Positions 1 through 11,500 of a stretch of DNA of 64,000 nucleotides are shown one piece after another (positions within the stretch are counted from its first letter, which is position 1; each line of letters starts with the position of its first letter). Under the pieces are notes generated by a model that saw nothing but the letters and a program-made list of their open reading frames with translations, was not told where the DNA came from and did no database searches. Made by a program: the position numbers and the translations under genes. Source of the DNA: Asterella californica (taxonomy: Eukaryota; Streptophyta; Marchantiopsida; Marchantiales; Aytoniaceae); NCBI GenBank assembly GCA_036924285.1, contig JAYKYS010000010.1:20373001-20437000 (forward strand), read 5' to 3'.

Positions 1-684
1 TACCATGATTAGCGAGAGAGAGAAGTGGAACTAAGCTAACAATCAGAGGCTCAATCTATAGTGGAGAGCAAAGAAAAAGACACTTTTCATTGGCGACCTT
101 TGGGAGCATGATTAGCAGATCTTTGGAGAGTTTGAAATCTGCGCTCGTACTGCGGAGCGCTCAATCCCACGCCACATCGTACTCTCGGATGCCACAGGAT
201 GGACCCTACATGCACATGCTGATTTCACACTCGGAAGTTGTTCACTTTTCGTTGAACACAGAAGAGAAGTGGTTATGAGACGCCAGGGACGTCTCAAGCG
301 GTACTTAGACAATGTAAGAATCGCGGACGACCTGGTCACAATAGTGACCGTTGTTTTGATCTCCATCCCGAGCCACGGCAAGAGAAGGCTGATCGTGGAT
401 GAGACGGAGGAGCTCGGGGAGGTTGTGGTGGTCGAGCTGGAGGTAGAGGTCTAGCACTTGGGAGAAGATCAGTCGGTCCACCGCATGCTACGACATCATA
501 AGCAGGTATGGCTGCTCGAATTGAGCAGTTGGAGCAGAGGATAGCTAGTATGGCTATGGCTCAGCGGAGATCTGATGGAACAGAAGCTTCTACGTCTTAT
601 GGAGGAGAAGGAGGTGATTTCGACTTCATGGCTGATGTGGTACAGATTGAGGCATATGAGACAGTGACTCGAGGTGCAGTACGT
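1..684 (+). pseudogene. Decayed retroelement gag remnant, target of B1
   Basis: One plus-strand frame shows a nucleocapsid-like zinc knuckle, C-x2-R-x4-H-x4-C, with codons at 313, 322, 337 and 352. The second Cys is replaced by Arg. It is followed by FDLHPE (355-372), a Gly/Arg-rich stretch (406-450) and a Glu/Gln-rich segment from the ATG at 508. Stops at 400 (TGA) and 499 (TAA) break the frame, and the B1 LTR cuts it at 685. The order knuckle, Gly/Arg tail, charged helix suggests a retroelement capsid gene, but I cannot assign a family. The first ~260 bases show nothing I can support. Confidence 0.4.
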
Positions 685-2001
685 TGTCAAGGTGAAAGTT
701 TTCTTGAGAAGGGCGGAACCTTCTGGCTGTGATGTGATCGGAAGACTCTGATATTCATACTCAGAGAAGCGCTGAGCTTCTGACTGTGGTTGTTTTACTC
801 AAAGGATAGGCTTTTCAGGTTACAATAGGGCGCTATAGGCACTCATACAAGTCTGCAGGAACCTCTATTATGTTCAGGAAGCAAAGTTAAGGTTCAATTA
901 GTAGTAATAAGATCAGGCGGTGAACTTTAACGCTCAAAAAGAGGAAAACTATGATGGTTCAGACTTCTAAATATCTCCTACATGTAAAAGAGGCTCTACT
1001 GAGCACACACATGAAGTTTCAGCCTGAGATCAAATTCTAGCACCGAGATATGGACAGAACATCATGAGTAGAGAAATTACGGTAATTTCTAGCACCTAGA
1101 TGGCTATTTCGACCTAGAACAGGAAATTGGCTCCATCACTTTTGAAGATTCTTACAGAACTTGGAGTTCACAGCTTGCTGAACACCCGTATGAAATTGGG
1201 TCTGGTGGTTGTACATGGTTCTCCAGATCTCGTTCTCTGAAGTTGATGCTCTAGATTGAGAGCTTTTCAGACCTCCCCTGCTTCAGCGGTCGCCCTGAGT
1301 TACTCAATCACTCAAATGACATGAATCTTTCTGGACAGTCGTAGTCCTGCTGACAGTGAATGCAGCCACGCAGGTTTGAAGCGATTATCTCTTTTCTACT
1401 AGAATTGACACTCAAAACCTCAAAATCAACAAAAGTGATGCAGTTTCAACTCAATCTGAACTTCAATTTGGCATAACTCCTTCTTTATTGCTCCAAATTG
1501 ATCAAAAATTTCACTGACAGTGACTGGCACAACAAGCTCTATCTTCCTATGCTCTCAGATTTTAAAGTTTCCTCATCAAATGCTCGAACTCTCCTTTAGA
1601 CCTCTACTTCTAAAGTTAGAGTTTTACAAAAGACAGAAACGGACCAATGGGAGTTCATAGCTCCACTTGGCTGTCCTTTAGTGTCTTAATCTACGTGGTA
1701 ACTTAACTTCACTCATAGGCTACCACGTCAGTCCCCTAAAGTGTCAACGTAAATCTAAAACTACTTAAAATGACACGCAAATCTGAAAGATAACTTAAAC
1801 CAGCTAGAAAACGTGCATGGGCGACAAGTAAGTACAACCATGAGTTTAAAACTCTATGAACATGATAAACAATATACTATGACTCAAAATATATAACACC
1901 CTCGAGAATCGACTTCTCTGAGGTCTTAACTTCACTCAGAGAGGCTAACTCTTGGCTGAGAAGTGAATCATTTACTATGTGAAATGATTCACATCACGAC
2001 A
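685..2001 (-). repeat. B1 3' LTR
   Basis: On the minus strand the LTR runs from TGTCGTGATG at 2,001 to a degraded end at 685 (plus strand TGTCAAGG). It is homologous along its length to the B2 5' LTR (44,568-45,879) in the opposite orientation. It shares with A LTRs a block around a GCGGCCGC-type octamer (mutated here to GCGGTCGC near 1,290). An 11-bp inverted repeat (1,963-1,973 / 1,982-1,992) sits at the U3 end and is also present in B2. Confidence 0.85.
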
Positions 2002-2013
2002 TCCACCCCCTCC
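2002..2013 (-). other. Polypurine tract of B1
   Basis: The plus strand TCCACCCCCTCC reads GGAGGGGGTGGA on the element strand. It abuts the 3' LTR start (TGTCG), where the primer for plus-strand DNA synthesis is expected. Nearly identical tracts lie at the same place in A1 (47,666-47,677) and D1 (21,943-21,954). Confidence 0.8.
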
Positions 2014-2047
2014 AAGCATGCACATCCTCCGACATGTGCCAACTTCT

Positions 2048-3252
2048 TCATTCTTCTGTTTGTTTGTCATCATCGTCACTCTCCGCCACCTCAGCCTCTT
2101 CGGTAACCGAGACGTCTTCGACTCTTGTTGTCCTCTGCTCTGACTCCAGACAATTCAATAACTCTACTGATCCTCCACGACTTTTGAATAGTTTCACACG
2201 TTTGCCTACCACAGATAGCTTCAAAGGAGTACCATCTAGCTCTCGTAAACTATAAGTGATATTTTCATAAACATCTAGCACAACATAAGACCCGAACCAT
2301 CTTCGAGAGAACTTACGAAATGTAGAATGCTTATTCTCCAACGTGCTGTCATACACCAGAACCCAATCACCAACACGTATTGACTTTGATCATAGTCGGT
2401 GAGTCTTGTCAAAACGTTCCTTGTTTTTCATTCGAGCCACCTTCAGCTTCTCTTGCGCTTTAGCAAGATCCTCCTCTCTCCGCTCTAATTGCCTGGTACG
2501 TAAAGCAATAAGTGAAGTGCGATCTAAATCATCTTCTCACGGTAGCATAGCTCACGTAAGAAAGTCCTCCTCAGCAGGCATGATTGGTTTCTACCCCAAC
2601 ATAAGCTCAACCGGCATATAGCCAGTTGTGGTACAGTGTGTAGTTCTATCAGCCCATAAAGCAAATGGAAGTAGCCTCGGTCATTCTCTAGGCCATCACA
2701 TGCTTTCACTAAAGCGTGAAGAATAGAAGGGTGTCCTCGTTCACTCTTATCAATGCCTTCTGGATTCATGGCAGTAGTAAGCTGAAGCTTTATTCCATAA
2801 CGAGCAAAGAACTCTTTCGCTTCAACGTCTCTCAACTCGCCCTTATCTGCTCGTAATCTCCCAACAGATCCATAACGGCAGATGATATCTTCAAACACAA
2901 ACTTATAAATGTTCTTTGTAGTCTTTGTTCGTAGTGCTCATCCCTCTACATAGTTGGAGAGATCTTTTCGAGCTAACACCAAGTAACGCATCCTTCATAA
3001 CCCCGGTGGCATCATCACAAGATCAAGAACCCACTGAAAATGGATACTAGGTGGATAGGTAGGTACAAGCCCATCTCTATAACGGACCTTAGAGTAGAAC
3101 TGGAAGTGCAGACACGAACCAACAAAATCCACCACGTCTTGATACAAACTCTTCCACCAGTATCGCTCCTTCATCTTCGTGTAAGTAGCCCAGACTCCAC
3201 GATGTCCAGCCCACAAGGTCATCAGTTGATCATCCACCACTGTAGCAAGCAT
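2048..3252 (-). pseudogene. pol: B1 integrase remnant
   Basis: Fragments at 3,252-2,995, 2,898-2,524 and 2,356-2,048 together cover the zinc-binding N-terminus, catalytic core and GPY/F-type C-terminus seen intact in A1 pol. The zinc motif keeps GHRG but its CxxC has become C-L-H-F. The core keeps the ADKGEL and KSERGH surroundings. The C-terminus has RRWFGSYVVLDVY and an acidic tail before the stop at 2,048. Frame changes separate the pieces, so no functional integrase can be made. Confidence 0.8.
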
Positions 3253-4938
3253 TCCGTCTCTTCTCTTCGAACGTTTTCACAGATAACCTTCAAGTAGAAG
3301 GTAACTGTACGCCTTCCGTTGATCTCTTTGAACTCTGCATCACTCCATCCCTCTCGTCTGTAGAATGAACTCAGATAGAATCCAATATCACGGAACTTTT
3401 CTGTGTAGAACTCCTCGTTGAACGGCAGTGGTTCCAAGTCTGAAGTCTGCTGACCAACTTGGCACCAAACGTCTTTATTCTCTTCATTCTCCACCTCTGC
3501 AAACATCTCATTCTCATCTGTATAACGAGCCCTAGACAACATATCTGCAACTGGATTGTCCTTCTCTGCTATATGCTTTAGCTCAGGGTTCAGACTTCGG
3601 ACATAAGCAATCCATCGCAACATTGCTATGTCTGGAGTATTGTAGTTTGCTATCATACCCAACAAAGACAAACAATCTGTTTCTAATATCACACGGCTCT
3701 TATCAAGAACTCTCGATCTACCTTCATAGCAATAATAGCTCCCCGCAACTCACGCTTCACTTGAGGATAATTACGTTGTCTATCTGTTAAGATCCGAGCT
3801 CCAACCTTGAAACAAACCGCACACCTTCTGCATCGTCTTGACCAACCGCTCATCCAATCGTCTTTGGACTCGTATCAACAGTCAGTACCATAGATCTCCC
3901 GCTCTCGTAGTTATGACTCCTTAGTACATGTGGAGACTTCAGAATCTTCTTCAGCTGCTCCATCGTCTCGTGATGTTCCTGCCGCCATGTAAACCTCCTG
4001 CCCTTTCTCAGAAGTGCATACAGAGGCTCGACAATGTGTGCATAATGAGGAATACTCACACGAAAGAACACACAAGCTCTCAAGAACCGTCGAACCTCAG
4101 TGATGTTGGTGCAGTCAGCTATTCTTGCTATAGCATCTACCTTCTCTGGGTTTGGACACCTTCCAAAAGTACCACACAGATGACCCACCACCACAATCTC
4201 TGACATTCCAAAGCGAGATTTGGTACTTGACAGAGTTAGGTGTACCTCCTCCAAACGCATCAGAATCTTTTCCACATCTCGAATGTGGTCTGCAACGAAC
4301 TTTCTGCAACCATCAGAAGTCACTGCTTCGTCCTTGTCCTCCACTGGACAACTTTTCATGAGAATATCATCCAGAAATGGGATAGTGACCTCCGATACAA
4401 ACTCTCGTAACACCTTATGCATCGCATTCTGCATATGGGCTACTGAGTTTGTCACACCCTGAGGAGGAGTACACATCCGCATCAAACCCAAAGATGTATG
4501 CATGGTAGTCAAGTCTCTATTCTCCAAAACAAGATGAAACTGATCATAATCTGAAAATAGATCTCCAATAGAATAGATTGACCTTCCAGCAAACGCCTCA
4601 GCTACTTCATCAACCATAGGTTATGTCCCGACGTTTCGAATCGTGATGTTATTGGCAGGCTGCAAGTCTTGGATGAAACGTAAAGCTCTTGTCTTCTTAG
4701 ATATTGTGAACCATCGGCTAGAGTACGGAGCCATAGATGGTTCAAGAATATCCATTCGTATCCTCTTTTTCAGCAACTCAGTGACCTTCGGTAGTAAGAC
4801 ACGAGGGACTAGAATCGGCTTCAAGTCCCAAGATACGTGAGGAACAGTGAAGATAACCATCAGAGCTATCACACTAGGATCCACGCAACCAATCTCCTCA
4901 GCTGATAAAGAAAATACCTTACCATGACTAACTATCAT
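3222..4938 (-). pseudogene. pol: B1 reverse transcriptase-RNase H remnant
   Basis: Pieces 4,938-4,621 and 4,617-3,850 lie in one frame, separated by a single TAA (4,621-4,623). They carry RT blocks including SIGDLFSDYDQF (first catalytic Asp) and the FLDDI version of the YxDD box. RNase H begins with LTVDTSP and continues in 3,692-3,222 with the ADMLSR block. A break around 3,850-3,692 removes the middle of RNase H. Closest relatives in this window are the A1 and D2 pol genes. Confidence 0.85.
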
Positions 4939-5196
4939 CTTCTCGAAAGCTCATTTTTTCACTTCAATCAAGAAGCCACCTCCTCCTATCTGAAGCTACT
5001 CGAGTGTCTCTTGAGTAAACTTGTGTCTTATCTGTGTAGGATCTCTAAGCACAGGCTCAACAGCTGCTAACTCCATTTGTTGTTGAGAATCAACATGTAA
5101 TTGGGTCACCACATGTTTCACCTTTCTCGCTACAGCTTTATACTTGGCGTGTACTTCCGCTTCCTGATGAGAGCTACACCAACAGACTGCATCCTT

Positions 5197-5610
5197 CTAT
5201 CCATTCTCTAGTCTCTGATGAGGACGATATCGCAAGTACGAGACAATCTCTTCATATACTTCACGAGAATGGATGGGGATCACCACCATACCTCCCATCT
5301 GCTCCATCAACCTATCTACATCATCTAGCCAACGAACAAAAGACTGTACATCTACAAACTCCTCATAAACACCATAAATCGTCTCTTCTTCCTTCAGAAC
5401 TCTTGTATAGTGCAGATCTGCTGCATACTTCTCCATCTGCCTTCTACTTTTCTCAGTCAGATCATCTACTCGTGTGAACTCATTCCAATCATCAGAAATG
5501 AAAGTCATCAAATCAGATTTCCAATTATGTACAATACAACTACTCTTTGAATCTTGAGCAACCTCTCCACCAACCTCCTGTGATCCCTCATGTTGCTCAA
5601 GCGAGATCAT
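5197..5610 (-). pseudogene. pol: B1 protease-RT linker segment
   Basis: A 137-codon open stretch lies between protease and RT. It aligns in position with the linker of A1 (50,899-51,225) and D2 (31,396-31,815), including an acidic region and a segment like SREVYEEIV that matches SRELYLIIE in D2. No known domain is recognised. It ends at a stop at 5,197, while RT resumes at 4,938 after an unreadable stretch. Confidence 0.6.
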
Positions 5611-5629
5611 AGTAGCAGTAGATCCTTCA

Positions 5630-5932
5630 CTCTTGCTATCCCGTCCTACAAGAGTGGTTTCAGAAAACCCTTACTCATACAGATAGGAGAATCTCTCAAA
5701 GTCTGTCGATTCCGTTCGTGATTCGTACGAACGGTCAGAAACTACACAGAACATCTATCATCTGGACTACGGATCCTAGCATAATGAGATCCGTCATCCA
5801 TCACCTTGGTCTCCAGGATATGAAGCAGAAGATTGCACGAAGAAGTGATGATCTACATCCACATCACCTATCTTCACCTTCACGTTAAGACAAGTGCCGT
5901 ATAGCTCACCTTTCTGGTTGTTTGCAGCACGT
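5630..5932 (-). pseudogene. B1 protease, C-terminal part
   Basis: The frame entering at 5,932 reads RAANNQKGELYGTC and then KVKIGDV, matching the A1 aspartic-protease C-terminal half. It is the direct continuation of the 7,573-7,306 segment across the solo A LTR. It decays towards 5,630. Confidence 0.7.
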
Positions 5933-7305
5933 TGTCGCGCTACTTGGCGGCTACATGCTTGACTTCTACTCCGACGCTTAGGTTTAGTAGTTCTAGAAGT
6001 TAGCTCATACTACTTCTAGTCCTTTATGTATATGTTTGACACCTTTGCATACGGTGTTAACACTATTTTGAGTCCTAGTAGGCTGATAGTATGTTAGTTA
6101 TCTTGTTCAAGCATTTGTGCGCTTGTGCAAGTGACTTCTTACTTGTCTATGACATTCAATGTACATAACTTAGGGTTTCCATGCTGATAGGGGTTTGAGC
6201 TCATGGGTTGTACTTACTTGTCGCCCATGCACGCTTTCTAGCTGATTTAAGTTATTTTTCGGGGCTACGTGTCGTTTTAGGTAGTTTAAGTATTTCGCTG
6301 GCACTCTAGGGGGCTTGACGTGGTAGCTTATGAGTGTAGAAAAGTTACCAGGTAGTTTAAGGCACAAAAGGACAGTCAAGTGGAGCTATGAACTCCCATT
6401 GGTCCATTTTTGTCTTTTGTAAAACTCTAAGTTTAGAAACAGAGCTCTAGAGGAGAGTTCGAGCATTTGGTGAGGTATCTTCGAAATCTGAGAACACAGG
6501 AAGAGAGAGCTCGTCGTGCCAAGCACTGTCAGTGAAATTTTTGCTCGATTTGGATCAATAAACAAGGAGTTATGCCCAATTGAAGTTTGGATTGTGCCAA
6601 AACTGCATCACTTTTGTTGATTTTGGGGTTTTCGGTGCCAATTGCAGCAGAATTGAGGAAATCACTTCAAAACTTCGTGGTTGCGTTCACTGTCAGGAGG
6701 GCTACGACTGTCCAAAAAGTTTTGAATCATTTGAGTAACTGAGTAATTCAGGGCGGCCGCTGAAGCAGAGGGGGTCTGAAAAGCTCTTAATCTAGAGCAG
6801 CGACTTTAAAGAAGGAGATCTGGAGTTCTACAAACAATCAGGAGTCCCAACTTCACAGGGATGTTCAGCATCCTGTAGACTTCAAATACTGTGAGAAGAT
6901 TTGAAGTTCATCGAGCCAATTCTCTGTTCTATGTCTGAATAGCTGTCTAGGTACCAGAAATTGCCATAATTCTCTTATTCAGAACTTTTCTGTTCATATC
7001 TCCGTGTCAGAATTTGATCTCAGGTTGAAACTTCGTCTGTGAGTTCAGTAGTACCTCATTTGCATGTAGGGGAAGTTTAGAGGTCTAAACCTTCATAGTT
7101 TTCCTCCCTTTGAGTGTCAAAGTTCACCGCTTAAGCCTATTACTACCAGTGAGACCTAAATTTCGCTTTTTGAGCATATTAGAGGATCCTACACTCCTGT
7201 GTGAGTGTTTATAGCTCCTGTTGTGACCTGAAAGCCAACCTCTTGAGTAAACAACCACAGCCAGAAGCCCGGCGCTTTCCTAGGTAGACGGATCACACTC
7301 CGACA
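5933..7305 (+). repeat. Solo A-type LTR 1, plus orientation
   Basis: A 1,373-bp LTR with ends TGTCG...CGACA, the same length as the two A1 LTRs and collinear with their reverse complement. It is flanked by the direct repeat ACGT (5,929-5,932 and 7,306-7,309). Removing it with one ACGT restores the host protease frame exactly (…HGWVLR then AANNQ…). No internal A sequence adjoins it, so the element was lost by LTR-LTR recombination. Confidence 0.95.
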
Positions 7306-7573
7306 ACGTAACACCCAACCATGGTTCAGCTCGATAGGCCACTGACCTCTCTCGTACACCTCCCGTGACATGATGTTGATCTGATCCGTGATCAACTAAA
7401 GCAGCAACAGGTTCAGATAAACTTTCAAGACGAACTCGTGTAGTAGTCGTAGCACGAGTCAAATGTCTCCTTCTGAAGTCACTATCAGTAGCTCAACTCT
7501 CCTCGCCAGCTTCCTCATCGTCAAACTCAATGCTATTGGTACCAGCAACTAATGCTTGCTGGTAGCCCTGGTC
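7306..7573 (-). pseudogene. B1 protease, N-terminal part
   Basis: Minus-strand frames give LTRATTTT, then PVAALVDHGS (the D-H-G-S form of the aspartic-protease catalytic loop seen in A1) and the region up to ELNHGWVLR, which continues at 5,932. A frameshift lies just after DHGSDQ. The right edge is the C1 insertion at 7,574. Confidence 0.75.
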
Positions 7574-8497
7574 TATGAATCCTCCATGATCTCATCAATC
7601 AACTACCCCCCGATATCTCAACCTCCACGATCGTCATCGATGAATCTGTAAAATGTCGGGTCTGTCTCTCACTCAGAGGTCACCTCTGACAGCTTTGATG
7701 AAAGCACACCATGAACTTGAAGAGAAAAATGCTAAGTTCACTCATTCATACACCCACAAATTTATCAACTAAAAATTCTCCATAAACTCATCAACTAAAA
7801 TCCTTCATTCTAACAACGTCTCTCAAGTTCTCACATGCCAAAAATATCCCACACTCTCTATATTACTCAAGTTGTCATACGACGATATGAAAACAAGGAC
7901 GATGAGCTCTTCTCTACTCCTCTATTTATACATTCTAGGTTTTTACTTTGGTACCTTTTGATAACTCAGCCGTAATTACTTTTACCAGGTTTCACTAAGA
8001 TATTACTTAAGATAAAAGCATTAATCACATGGGTTTTTTACCTTTTCACATGGATTTATTCCTTCAAAGTCAACAACTTCTAGAAGGATTCTAGAATATT
8101 CTCAAAGAATCTCGAATTTCCACCCCCTTCTACACTAAGACCCACTAAAAAGGAAACTTGTGGAATCTCTACTTGTTTTTGATGCCCACAAAGTCCACAA
8201 CTTTAATCTAACCACTAATATCAAGTCAAAAAGGAGATAAGAGATCCTTTCCATCTCCTTTCTACCTTTTAGACAAGATGACAAGATAGTAGTGCTCACT
8301 CTTTTAGGAAATATCTGAATTCTGCCAAAAGTACAGCTAAGTTTAACCATAACTAGTCATGACTAACTTTAGCTAGTCATGACTAACTTGATACCTCCTT
8401 AAAGTACTTGGGCAGCAAATAAACATTCTCAACACTTAGTTATAACTAAATACCTTACTAATAGATAAACTTCCTATGTGTAACATAGGTCGTTACA
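7574..8497 (-). repeat. C1 3' LTR
   Basis: On the element strand it begins TGTAACGACC at 8,497. Its far end is mutated (plus strand TATGAATCCTCC where other copies read TGTAAACCCTCC). A TATA-like octamer in reverse (TATTTATA, 7,923-7,930) matches the TATAAATA of the C2 LTRs. Confidence 0.9.
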
Positions 8498-8515
8498 TTT
8501 TACCCTTACCTCGGA

Positions 8516-11500
8516 CTAAATTTCCGCTCCGTCTTCGGAGTGAAGAGAGAACTTTCGTCGATGAAACAACTTCAACTTGTCATGATTTACCCGATCGAAC
8601 CTCCTTCCTCCCAGCTCCTGAAGGTCATATGTGAAGTTGCTCCACACCTTATCTACAACAAAAGGATCAAAATATCTCGGAAGAAACTTCTTCCTAGCCC
8701 TCTTGAATCTGATGGCATCATACAACATTACCCAATCTCCGACGTGAAAAGGTTTTACCTCCCTCTTGTCTAACCGTTTGTCGTAACTCTTCTTTTGATA
8801 CGCTTGAGCTCGTTCCATCCGGATCATTGCTACCGCTCGGGTCTCTTCCAACTCCATGAGTTGCTCTCTTCTTGATCTGACCACGTCTTCTCTCCTCGAC
8901 CTCTTCAACTTTCGTTGAATAGTTTGAAAAGTATCCAATTCGAATTGGATCGGCAACTTGGACTCCACTTCATAAACCAGTCGAAATGAAGAATACTCAG
9001 TAGAAGTCTTTGTTGTCATTTGATACTCCAATAAGATGGCATGTAGCCTCTTATTCCAAGTATGTTTCGCAGTCTCAACACCAACATCTTTGGCCAGCAT
9101 CATACAAAGTGTAAGATTGGTCTTCTCCGCAAGACCATTAGCATTTGGTTTGTATGAGGTCGTTACTCGTGGCTTGATAGAAAAGTGTTGTAGCATAGCA
9201 GTAGTCATGCTCCCTACAAACTCTCCTCCTCTATCTGAGACCAACTCTAACAGACATCCAAATCTTGTGATGATCCTCTCCCATAGAAATCTACCGACTT
9301 ATTTTTCATTGGTCTCTCTCAAGGGTCTAACCTCTACCCACTTGGTACAATCATCAGTGACGACTACAATGTATTTATTGTCTCGAGGTGTCTTATTAAG
9401 AGGATCTACAAAGTCAATAACCCATTTCTCGAACCGCCCTAATACTAGAATTGATCTTAACGGAGGTGTTGTATAGATTCCAGAGCAAATGTTTGACATA
9501 CGTCGCAAGTTTTGCAATAGTCTAAACACTCTTTGAAAATTCCTCTCCAATGATAACCCGCATCCAAAATCTTGAAGGTTGTTATCTTACCAGCAAAGTG
9601 ACCTCCACAAACAGTTCCGTCGTGAAACTCGTGCATTAGCTTGAACGCCTCCTTCTGACCAACTGCTCTCCTTAGTAACCCATCTGCTCCTTGATGAAAC
9701 AAAATTCTCTCCACCATGGTGTAAGGTTTGCATCTCTTGATCAACGCGTTACGTTCTCGGGTATGCATGCCTTATGGGAAAGAGTCATCTACAAGGAAAC
9801 TCCAGATTTTCTTGTACTCGTCCGGTATCTCTTCAATGCTTATGATGGTCATCGGATGCTCGTCTGGAAATGAATCATCAAACGGTTCTTCTCCCTCATC
9901 ATCATAAGCCCTCGACAAAAGATCAGCATTCACATGCTTTTTCTCTGGTCTATCTTCGATCACGTAATTGTATTCTGTTAGAAGGATCTTCCAACGAGCA
10001 ATACGACCTTCGGCATTAGACTTATTAAAGATATACTTTAAAGCCTTGTGATCTGTGACTATGGAAAATTTCCCTCCTAGCAAGTAGTGTCGAAATTTCT
10101 TCAATCCAAAAATCACCGCTAATCCTTCTCTTTCAACCACGGAGTAATTCTTCTCCGCTGGAACCATCTGCCTACTAGCATAAGCTATAGGATGATCATG
10201 CCCATCTCCATCTAACTGACTTAATGTACATCCGATTGCTACATTGGAGGCATCCGTATACAAAATAAATGCTTTACTCCACTAATGTTTAACAAGTATA
10301 GGAGCTGTCACCAATGTCTTTTTTAGCTCCTCAAATGCTTCCTTTGCCTTCTGATCATGCACTATCAAGTCAAAATCAACTCCCTTCTTCATGTACATAG
10401 TCAAAGCTATTGCTTTGTTTGAGAAGGAAAAGACAAACCTACGATAATATCCAACCATGCCAAGAAATTGTCTCAACTTTGTCAAGTTGATCGGAAATGA
10501 AAGATCCACAATCTTCTTCACTTTCTCAGGATCTACCGCAATCCCATTCTTGGAAATGATGTGTCTTAACAACAGACCTTCTTCGCAACCAAATATGCAC
10601 TTCTCTGGATTTAGAGAAGCATTGGCTTGCTCCAACCGCTGCAAAACTTTGATCACATGATCAAAGTGGTCCTCCTTTATTCCGTACACACAGAAATCGT
10701 CAATGAAATCACGAACAAACTTTCTTATGAATGGTTCAAACACCTTGTTCATGAACCTTTGAAACATAGTCGGAGCATTACACAGTCCGAATGACATCAC
10801 CCGAAATGCAAATGTTCTCCAAGGAGTAGTGAAAGTAGTCAACTGTTGGTACTCCTGTGCTATCTTGATTTGGTTATACCCACTATAACCATCACCAAAG
10901 CTGTACCACTCATGACCAGCAACTTCCTCCAAAATCTCATCTATAAATGGTAGAGGATAATAATCCTTCTTGGTAACTGCATTCAGCTTCTTATAGTCTA
11001 TGCACACTCGCAGTTTACCATTCTTCTTCTTGACAATCATAATGAGTGAAACCCATTCTGAGTTCTCCACCTCGTAGATGAAACTTGTCTCCTTCAACTT
11101 GTCTATCTCCTCCTTGACCATCATTGCCGTTGTAAGATTGACTCTTCTCTGCTTCTGTCGAACTGATCTTGCGTTCTCCTCCAATTCGATCCGATGAGTC
11201 TCTAGAGTCACCTCTTTCAAATCCTTGTAGCTGAAAGCAAACACATGGATATATTTTCGAAATATATCTAGGAATCTACTTTTCTCCTCTTGAGTGACAT
11301 TGATATCAAACTTCAGGGTAGAGAGTCTTCTTACAATCTCTGCCTCACTCAACTCTTCTTTGTCAAGATCTTTCTCCACTACTGGTCGAGGCAACAAGTC
11401 AATAGCACTAAGCTGATGTAAAGATTCATCTCGATCAAATCCTTCGTCCTCAGATGAGGATTCTTGATAGTAAGAATCTCCGGTATCTACTTTTGAGACA

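Noticed and set aside
112..381. 89-codon minus-strand ORF
   Set aside because: Lies antisense to the frame with the zinc knuckle and has no motif; probably a shadow.
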